Positions 6,264 through 11,324 of a DNA stretch of 11,324 nt are shown here, one piece after another (within the stretch, counting starts at the first letter, position 1; every line of letters starts with the position of its first letter). Source of the stretch: Microthrixaceae bacterium (lineage in GTDB: Bacteria; Actinomycetota; Acidimicrobiia; Acidimicrobiales; Acidimicrobilacustridaceae); the NCBI GenBank assembly GCA_947455015.1, contig CANGMY010000032.1, positions 1-11,324 on the forward strand. Reading direction: 5' to 3'. The notes under the pieces were generated by a model. The model searched no databases, was not told the origin of the DNA, and saw only the letters and a list, made by a program, of their open reading frames with translations. The translations under genes were made by a program, and so were the position numbers.

Positions 6264-6857
6264 GTGAGTTCTCGACTTCCAGCGTCTGAACGTCGCCAGC
6301 AGCTGCTTGATACAGCGCTGGCGACGTTTGCGCGTCTGGGATACCGAGATGCTGCGATGAACGACATCGCCGACGCAGCCGGCGTCACAAAGCCGGTGCT
6401 TTACCAACACTTCGCTTCGAAGCGCGAACTGTTTCTTGAGTTGTTGGCCGATGTCGCGAGTCGTTTACGTTTGGCGGTACGCGATGCGGTCGCTTCGTCG
6501 GCTGCTGTTGGTCCGAGGGCTCAGGTCGAGGCTGGATTCGCAGCCTGGTTCAACTGGGTCGATACCAACCGTGATGGATTCACCGTGTTGTTCGACAGCG
6601 AAGTGCGTCGCGACCCTGAGTTTGCAGAACAAGCAGCAAAGGTGCAGCGGCAAATGGCCGACACCGTCGCCGAGTTCATCGTCGCCGAAGGACTCGATCC
6701 CGACCGACGTCGCCTCTTGGCCTATGGAATCGTTGGGCTTGGCGAAAGCACATGTCGGCGTTGGCTCGAAAAAGAAATTGATCTCGATGCCGACGAACTC
6801 GCCGTGCAGGTTGCCGGTCTTGCGTGGTCAGGATTGCGCGGACTTTCGCCCAACTGA
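6264..6857 (+). CDS. TetR/AcrR family transcriptional regulator
   Basis: 197 residues from a GTG at 6264 with only a weak upstream ribosome site. The N-terminal TetR DNA-binding domain is clear: RRQQLLDTALATFARLGY, then a helix-turn-helix at about 32-51 with IADAAGVTKPVLYQHF and SKRELF. The helical C-terminal ligand and dimer region (about 70-195) is not specific to any known ligand. It is probably a repressor of the thiolase/DUF35 cassette, responding to an acyl-CoA or lipid as in other TetR-linked thiolase loci. That role is inferred from position only. Confidence 0.92.
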   Translation: MSSRLPASERRQQLLDTALATFARLGYRDAAMNDIADAAGVTKPVLYQHFASKRELFLELLADVASRLRLAVRDAVASSAAVGPRAQVEAGFAAWFNWVDTNRDGFTVLFDSEVRRDPEFAEQAAKVQRQMADTVAEFIVAEGLDPDRRRLLAYGIVGLGESTCRRWLEKEIDLDADELAVQVAGLAWSGLRGLSPN

Positions 6858-6864
6858 TCGTTGG

Positions 6865-7137
6865 CTAACGGCCGTTTTCGAGGTCGTCACGTTCAGCGGC
6901 TTTCACGGCATAACCGGCGACGATCGCGGGTGCGAGCAGCGCGGAACCGATCGCCATCAAGATGACGATCGCCGTGACGAGACCGTCAGTGAACCCGGCA
7001 AAGAAGCCGATGAAGAACATCACGACGGCAAGAGCGAACAGTAAGTAGCCGATCCTTTGTGCCGTCGACGCAGCGCGCGCGATCCGTGCGCGGCGCATAC
7101 GCACGGGGTCGTTTGAGTAATCAGGCTGATCGGTCAC
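6865..7137 (-). CDS. Small two-helix membrane protein
   Basis: 90 residues from a GTG start. A basic N-terminal segment (RMRRARIARAA, 13-23) is followed by two hydrophobic spans at about 29-48 and 52-78, then an acidic/basic end. No known domain is recognised. Its GTG overlaps the TGA of the glycosyltransferase by four bases (GTGA), so its translation is probably coupled to that gene. Only seven bases separate its stop from the convergent TetR gene. It may anchor or assist the glycosyltransferase, but nothing in the sequence proves this. Confidence 0.8.
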   Translation of the reverse strand: MTDQPDYSNDPVRMRRARIARAASTAQRIGYLLFALAVVMFFIGFFAGFTDGLVTAIVILMAIGSALLAPAIVAGYAVKAAERDDLENGR

Positions 7138-8234
7138 GGCAACCAGCCTGCCTCATCAAGGACGGCAGTCAGTGCCGTTTGCATGACCTCGAGTGAAAGT
7201 GTGGATTCCACGACCTCAGCGTTGTGGTCAAGAAGCGAGCGATCGCCTGCATCGAGCCACAGTTTGAGGGGTTCCAGATCGTCAGCGTCGAACCACGTGA
7301 ACCCGAGAGCTCGAAGTTCTTCAGCGACGGGATAGTGGCCGACGATCGCGGGTCGGCGATGAATGGCTGCATCGATCGGAGGATTGCCGAAGCCTTCCCA
7401 TGTGGAGGGAAAGACGACGACGTCGCTCGCTGCGTACATGTCGGCGAGCGAGCTTGAGGGTTCATGAACCACATCGATGTCGCGAGAACGGGCATCGGCA
7501 AGGAGGGCATCGAGGGTTTCGCCGTAGCCCTCTTCGGCCGGTCCGGTGATCCAGTACGTCGCGGCAAGTTCCTGAGCGATGTCGATGGCGAGCGGAACGT
7601 TCTTTCGTTCAATCGCCCGCACCGGATGCACGAGGACCAACTCATCGGGGCGAAAGCCAAGGCGCTGACGTTCGCGTTCTCGGTCACCTAGGGCGGCATG
7701 GACATCAAATCCGTTGCGGATGGTCAGCGCATCGAATCCGCGATCGACGAACTGCTGTCGGGTGAGTTCGTTGATCGTGACATGACGCCACTGTCCGCTC
7801 GGAACCCTTTCGCGAGGAGGAACTTCAACGACGTCCGCGTAGCGGTCGCGCTGCCAAGCCGGGTCGTGATGGTGCCAAACGGTTGGCAGGCCCTCACGGG
7901 CTCGTGCGACCGCTATCGAGGCGGGAAGGTTCATCGGGATGGAGCCAAGGTTTTCAACGACGACGAGGTCAACATCAGCGAGAACAGTCGTGACCTCTTC
8001 GCAGAGTCGTTCGATCTCCGCTTCGGTTGCTGCGTCGGGCCCACGGAGACCAGCGGCGCCATCGGGCCACCTCCCGATCGCGAGATCGGGGATGACAACG
8101 TCAACAGTGCCCGCGCCGGCAACGGTTCGAACGTCGAATCCGGCACGATGCAGCGCGGCGATCCAGGTATCGGCCACGATGGACACTCCATCGGTACCGC
8201 CGAGACGAAACGAAAGCACAGCGCACGTGGACAT
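7134..8234 (-). CDS. GT-B glycosyltransferase (GT4/GT1-like)
   Basis: 366 residues from the ATG at 8234; a GTG at 8240 would add two. The N-terminal Rossmann half begins with a glycine-rich loop (LGGTDGVS) and later has WHHHDPAW. The C-terminal nucleotide-sugar half has HPVRAIERKN (basic phosphate-binding residues), WITGP, and SDVVVFPSTWEGFGNPPIDAA. The last segment is the GT4 donor-binding motif, here E-x7-D rather than the usual E-x7-E. It probably moves a sugar from a nucleotide donor to a small molecule or lipid. It lies head to head with the GH63-type enzyme and is followed by the overlapping small membrane protein gene. No clear ribosome site precedes the start. Confidence 0.9.
   Translation of the reverse strand: MSTCAVLSFRLGGTDGVSIVADTWIAALHRAGFDVRTVAGAGTVDVVIPDLAIGRWPDGAAGLRGPDAATEAEIERLCEEVTTVLADVDLVVVENLGSIPMNLPASIAVARAREGLPTVWHHHDPAWQRDRYADVVEVPPRERVPSGQWRHVTINELTRQQFVDRGFDALTIRNGFDVHAALGDRERERQRLGFRPDELVLVHPVRAIERKNVPLAIDIAQELAATYWITGPAEEGYGETLDALLADARSRDIDVVHEPSSSLADMYAASDVVVFPSTWEGFGNPPIDAAIHRRPAIVGHYPVAEELRALGFTWFDADDLEPLKLWLDAGDRSLLDHNAEVVESTLSLEVMQTALTAVLDEAGWLP
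8073..8090. repeat. Perfect inverted repeat inside the glycosyltransferase gene
   Basis: CCCGATC-GCGA-GATCGGG is an 18-base hairpin-capable palindrome with 7-base arms. It lies about 150 bases into the glycosyltransferase gene and about 165 bases upstream of the divergent glycosidase start. An ATCGGG nearby at 8061-8066 could form a competing stem. It may only reflect coding sequence. Confidence 0.4.
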
Positions 8235-8241
8235 TGACACC

Positions 8242-8255
8242 GGAAGGGGACGAGG
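8242..8255 (+). promoter_or_regulatory. Ribosome binding site of the GH63-type gene
   Basis: A purine-rich stretch (GGAAGGGGACGAGG) directly precedes the GTG at 8256 and supports that start. It nearly fills the gap to the divergent glycosyltransferase start, leaving no room for a promoter there. Confidence 0.6.
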
Positions 8256-9431
8256 GTGACCGACAGGATTGACGGCGAAGGCCTCACGCTACCGGTCGAC
8301 CCGGACGCGGTTCGGGCCGCGGCGCGAGCCGTACTCGAGGCCAACTGGCGACCAGAGGGCTACACCGTCCCCAACGCCGAGGTGTATCCGTTCCAGTGGC
8401 TCTGGGATTCCTGCTTCCATGCCATCACCTGGGCCGACCTCGGTGAGCCAGATCGGGCCCGGACGGAACTCGCTCATCTGTTCCGAACGCAGAACGCCGA
8501 GGGATTCGTCCCGCATGTCGATTACGAATTTTCACCGAATCATCACGGCGACTTTTGGAAGCGCGAAGGTCATTCGTCGATCACCCAGCCACCAATGTTC
8601 GGCCATGCGATTGCCGAGCTCGCTCGACGTGATGTCGACGTCAGCGATCTCGTCGCCCAAGCAACGGCCGGACTCAACTTCTTGTTTGATCGTCGAGCAC
8701 GCATCGATGGTTTGATTGCGTTGTGTCACCCGTGGGAAAGCGGTGGTGATGATTGCCCGCGTTGGGACCATTGGTGTCCCGAGGGCTGGGATGTCGGCAA
8801 GTGGCGTGAGATCAAGGGTGCGCTCGTTGCATCAGTGCAACATTCGACAGCGGGTTCACCGATTTCGAATCCATCGTTTGTCGTAGCGAGTTGTGGGTTC
8901 AACGCACTTGTCGCATTCAACGCGTATGAACTCGCGTCGGTCACTGGCGATGAAGTGATGATTGAGAAAGCCGATCGCCTTAGCCGTCGACTGCTTGATC
9001 AGTGGGACGAACACATCGGAACATGGGTCGACGCGGGCGATTCAGCAGCCGATTCAGGCCGAGTTCGTTCGCTCGACGCGATGCTCCCTGTTTTGGTCGC
9101 TGCAAATGAATCAGTGATTGAAAGGGTTTTTGTCGACCTTCGCGATGAAACTGCATTCGGTGGTGCGGCTGGTCCGGCGGGCATGCATCGTGATGAACCA
9201 ACCTTCGGAGCGCGTACCTATTGGCGCGGACCTGCGTGGCCACAACTCACGTACTTGTTCTGGGTAGCCGCGCGACGACACAACCGCGTTGAAGACGCGA
9301 ACGCATTGGCAGACATGCTCACACGCGGTGCGCTTGCGTCATCATGGGCCGAGTATTGGGATGCGAATGACGGCACTGGCTTAGGTGCAGCACCGCAGTC
9401 GTGGGCCGCGCTTGCTGCCGTTGTTCAGTAG
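8256..9431 (+). CDS. GH63/MGH1-like (alpha/alpha)6-barrel glycoside hydrolase
   Basis: 391 residues from a GTG with a strong ribosome site. Diagnostic motifs in order are FQWLWDSCFHA (46-56), QPPMFG (111-116), HPWESGGDDCPRWD (158-171, holding the presumed acidic catalytic Asp), YWRGPAWPQ (322-330) and EYWDANDGTG (366-375, with the presumed catalytic Glu366). This is the pattern of bacterial GH63 enzymes such as glucosylglycerate and mannosylglycerate hydrolases, which recycle compatible solutes. The protein is somewhat shorter than the roughly 440-residue mycobacterial glucosylglycerate hydrolases. No signal peptide is present, so it acts in the cytoplasm. Divergence from a glycosyltransferase suggests paired synthesis and turnover of a glycoside. 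The family is firm; the substrate is not determined. Confidence 0.88.
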   Translation: MTDRIDGEGLTLPVDPDAVRAAARAVLEANWRPEGYTVPNAEVYPFQWLWDSCFHAITWADLGEPDRARTELAHLFRTQNAEGFVPHVDYEFSPNHHGDFWKREGHSSITQPPMFGHAIAELARRDVDVSDLVAQATAGLNFLFDRRARIDGLIALCHPWESGGDDCPRWDHWCPEGWDVGKWREIKGALVASVQHSTAGSPISNPSFVVASCGFNALVAFNAYELASVTGDEVMIEKADRLSRRLLDQWDEHIGTWVDAGDSAADSGRVRSLDAMLPVLVAANESVIERVFVDLRDETAFGGAAGPAGMHRDEPTFGARTYWRGPAWPQLTYLFWVAARRHNRVEDANALADMLTRGALASSWAEYWDANDGTGLGAAPQSWAALAAVVQ

Positions 9432-9455
9432 CGCCAAAGGTTCGCGTTCAGAAAA

Positions 9456-9845
9456 TTACGAAGCGCGGTTGACGCGAGCGGCCTGTGCTGCCGCTGCTGC
9501 ATCTTCTCGTTCGATCTCGGCTGCAGTGAGAATGCGAACGGAACTTCCGCCGGCCGGCAATGGTCGGGGCGGCGGCACGAGAGTGGTTGCACGAACAGCG
9601 GGGTCCAGCAATGTGCCCGAAATCCGGACCTCGCCGGTGAGGTCGCGGGTGAGGGCGAGGTGATTGCGGGGATCAGGAACGACCTCGACAATCGACCAGA
9701 GGGCGGCGTCGGCGCCGATGGGGAGACGAACCTCGGCGGGTCGGCGAGTGATTCGCGGCTGTGAGACCTCGCCGGATCGGCGGTTAACGAGAAGAGCGAT
9801 GACGAGGAGGACTGCAAGGAGGAGAGCAGCAATCACAAGCACCAT
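9456..9845 (-). CDS. Single-span membrane protein of unknown function
   Basis: 129 residues starting at the ATG at 9845. An N-terminal hydrophobic span (about 2-20) is followed by a basic NRR stop-transfer and a roughly 105-residue domain with little hydrophobicity. The tail (about 107-129) is Ala/Glu-rich and likely helical. No domain is recognised and no ribosome site is visible; the bases before the ATG are pyrimidine-rich (TTTTTTCCTC). It lies 98 bases after the lipoprotein gene on the same strand and converges on the GH63-type gene with 24 bases between stops. Confidence 0.7.
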   Translation of the reverse strand: MVLVIAALLLAVLLVIALLVNRRSGEVSQPRITRRPAEVRLPIGADAALWSIVEVVPDPRNHLALTRDLTGEVRISGTLLDPAVRATTLVPPPRPLPAGGSSVRILTAAEIEREDAAAAAQAARVNRAS

Positions 9846-9901
9846 GAGGAAAAAAGTTAGAACCGCCGCGCGTCAGGGTGGTGGATCCTCAAAGGGGATT
9901 A

Positions 9902-9925
9902 CGCGGCGCGCGTTCGCGGCGCGCG
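9902..9925. repeat. 11-base direct repeat in a GC-rich gap
   Basis: CGCGGCGCGCG occurs at 9902-9912 and again at 9915-9925 with TT between. The stretch also folds as GCGCGCG (9906-9912) against CGCGCGC (9920-9926). It lies between the lipoprotein and the single-span membrane protein genes. Confidence 0.6.
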
Positions 9926-9950
9926 CTGACGAACGCAAACGCGTCAGCGC
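9923..9950 (-). terminator. Hairpin at the lipoprotein gene's stop, terminator or attenuator-like
   Basis: GCGCTGACG (9923-9931) pairs perfectly with CGTCAGCGC (9942-9950) across a 10-base loop. The stem includes the lipoprotein's TGA (9944-9946). No T-tract follows on the minus strand, so it is not a standard intrinsic terminator. It could stabilise the mRNA 3' end or reduce readthrough into the next gene. Confidence 0.4.
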
Positions 9951-10546
9951 TTGGAGTCTTTGATCGATCCGGTGAGCTTGCCTTTGGGATCGAACGCGGT
10001 GCATCCGATGACCTGAACACCCCGGTTGCGCTGCTCTTCGGTCGGCAACACCCACCCGACTTCAAGAGACGAACTCGGATAGGGAATTCCCACGTAGGTC
10101 TTGAACGCGGCAGGACATAATTTCTTCGCGGCGGTGGTGAATTGCTCGGTTGTGGGGGTCGGAGTCGGAGCGAGGCCTGCTCCGGGTGTGGCGATCACTT
10201 CGTATTGGTGGGGAAGATCGCAGTTCAGGCGCAACATCACGTCTTTGTCGCTCTTCATAGTGGCGTCGGCAGCGGGGACGGCCCTCGTTGTGACGGCCTT
10301 GCCTGTTGCAACCGACCGAAGGTCAATGCAGTCGCCAACCACTGGCCCATAGACGAAGGAGATTCGGCCGACGCCCGCTTCAGGTTCAAGAGTCGTCGTG
10401 GTCGTGGGACCTGGGGCAGTTGTGGTCGTGCTGGCGGTTGTCGTGGATGAGGAGGAACTCTTCGATGACGACGAGCATGCACCCAGCACGATCGAGGTGA
10501 CGGCGAGTGCGGCGAGGAGGCCGATGAGTCGATGGCGTGTAGTCAT
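9944..10546 (-). CDS. Ser/Thr-rich lipoprotein with septum-formation-like domain
   Basis: 200 residues from the ATG at 10546. A type II signal peptide ends at lipobox LGAC (Cys24). A low-complexity Ser/Thr/Pro linker (25-55) follows, as in surface lipoproteins that span the cell wall. The rest has VVGDCIDL (69-76), LNCDLPHQYEV (107-117), Cys144, a WVLPTEEQRNRG segment and Cys182. This matches the general pattern of actinobacterial 'septum formation' domains (GDC..., CxxPHxxEV, then a C-terminal W...G...C). Four Cys beyond the lipid anchor could form two disulfides. It starts only 2 bases after the sortase stop, so the two genes are probably one operon. Placement on the outer membrane leaflet side is predicted; the biochemical role is not known. 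Confidence 0.85.
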   Translation of the reverse strand: MTTRHRLIGLLAALAVTSIVLGACSSSSKSSSSSTTTASTTTTAPGPTTTTTLEPEAGVGRISFVYGPVVGDCIDLRSVATGKAVTTRAVPAADATMKSDKDVMLRLNCDLPHQYEVIATPGAGLAPTPTPTTEQFTTAAKKLCPAAFKTYVGIPYPSSSLEVGWVLPTEEQRNRGVQVIGCTAFDPKGKLTGSIKDSKR

Positions 10547-10548
10547 AA

Positions 10549-11324
10549 TCAATAGGACGCGGGTAAGAGGTGGGCAATGTTGGTGAAGGCGAAGAACATC
10601 AGCACGAACACGATTGGGGTACCGATGGCGTAGGTGGCGAGAAACTTCCAGTCCTTCAAGCGTGACACGCGTTGGGCGCGTTTCCGCAGCAGGGTTGGTG
10701 TCCAGAACCGAGCCAGCCACCAAGTGCCAAACCAAACGAGACCTGTGAGTAGCGACCAAAAAATTGCCGCCGGCCAGGCTGACGAATCTCCACTGGCAAG
10801 GGCGTCAGTGGATGCATCGGTTGTGACCCCGTCATAGGTGGGTATCGGAGTCGGTGGCGCGGGATTCGAAGTGAGCGTGGCCGTCACCACGATGCGTTGT
10901 GACGCAGTGAACTTCGGATGACACGCCATGAGCGTGAGGCGATTCCCGACGTTTTGTTCGAGGATCGAGAGATCGTTGGGCGAAACGATGATGTGGCCCG
11001 AGGTCGTTCCATCCTTCGGGTCAAGGTGGGCGTCGACTTTGTAGGTAAACGTTCCCTGCAACGTCTGGACAGTGATGGTGTCGCCGGGCACGAGTTCATC
11101 AATGCGATTGAACGGCGCCTTGTAGGTCGTGCGATGACCGGCGACAGCAGCATTGCCCGGTTGACCGGGTAACGGAGTCTGCGGGAAGTGTCCTGGTCCT
11201 TGTTGCAACCACTTGAGGTCAACTCCCTGCACCATGACGAAGTCTGAGTCGATTGTCTTCATCGTGATTCGGGCAATCGGATCGCCGGGTTCGGGAATGG
11301 GAAGGTCAGCGGGAGCAGTCACGA
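10549..11324 (-). CDS. Sortase (class D/E-like) with C-terminal membrane helices, 5' end outside window
   Basis: At least 257 residues are visible; the frame is open to the window edge, so the N-terminus is missing or starts near a GTG at 11322. Numbering from that GTG, the sortase catalytic triad is present: His63 in AGHRTTY, Cys134 in TLMACHPKF and Arg143 in TASQR. After a Pro/Thr-rich linker there are two hydrophobic spans (about 184-204 and 227-248) separated by a basic loop (RKRAQRVSRLK). Class E sortases of actinobacteria usually recognise LAxTG-type signals and anchor proteins to peptidoglycan. C-terminal membrane helices are known in pilus-type class C enzymes but are less usual in class E, so the class is tentative. 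It is followed 2 bases later by the lipoprotein gene. Confidence 0.88.
   Translation of the reverse strand, partial: VTAPADLPIPEPGDPIARITMKTIDSDFVMVQGVDLKWLQQGPGHFPQTPLPGQPGNAAVAGHRTTYKAPFNRIDELVPGDTITVQTLQGTFTYKVDAHLDPKDGTTSGHIIVSPNDLSILEQNVGNRLTLMACHPKFTASQRIVVTATLTSNPAPPTPIPTYDGVTTDASTDALASGDSSAWPAAIFWSLLTGLVWFGTWWLARFWTPTLLRKRAQRVSRLKDWKFLATYAIGTPIVFVLMFFAFTNIAHLLPASY

Noticed and set aside
10547..10759. Upstream start extending the lipoprotein by 71 residues
   Set aside because: It would overlap the sortase gene and bury the lipoprotein signal peptide; ATG 10546 directly precedes a proper signal and lipobox.
1..11324. CRISPR arrays, tRNA or rRNA genes, transposons
   Set aside because: No evenly spaced short repeats, no tRNA-like or rRNA segments and no transposase motifs were seen; the only repeats are coding coils and short GC-rich stems.

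Overview
The window looks like a bacterial, probably actinobacterial, chromosome segment. The GTG/TTG start codons, the DUF35/thiolase pair, the GH63-type glycosidase, the septum-formation-like lipoprotein and a class D/E-like sortase all fit an actinobacterium. Acidimicrobiia is my best guess, from gene content only. Genes are dense and no RNA gene, CRISPR array or insertion sequence was seen.

Left arm (1-4456, all minus strand). In transcription order it holds a secreted parallel beta-helix surface protein, a short Tat-signal protein that ends inside a jelly-roll-like domain, a class I SAM methyltransferase, and two tandem genes whose first 76 residues are almost eukaryotic ubiquitin. By hand alignment to human ubiquitin the upstream copy is 56/76 identical and the downstream copy 64/76. 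Both are fused to the same jelly-roll-like tail, both have lost Lys48 and the terminal Gly76, and the downstream copy is broken by an in-frame TAG where its partner has Trp. No E1, E2, E3 or deubiquitinase gene lies in the window. This arm is the unusual part: ubiquitin joined to what looks like the second half of a secreted domain, with a plausible first half left in the Tat protein upstream.

Middle (4622-6857, plus strand). A Zn-ribbon/OB-fold (DUF35) protein, an SCP-x-type thiolase and a TetR regulator form a compact cassette, probably for acyl-CoA or sterol/lipid side-chain metabolism.

Right part (6865-11324). A glycosyltransferase and a small two-helix membrane protein overlap by 4 bases on the minus strand. 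They lie head to head with a plus-strand GH63-type (glucosyl/mannosylglycerate hydrolase-like) enzyme, which suggests making and breaking of a glycoside or compatible solute. Beyond are three minus-strand envelope genes: a sortase cut by the window edge, a Ser/Thr-rich lipoprotein 2 bases behind it, and a single-span membrane protein. The sortase is of interest because two left-arm proteins end in the same P-x-F-T-G peptide, though neither has a classical sortase sorting signal.
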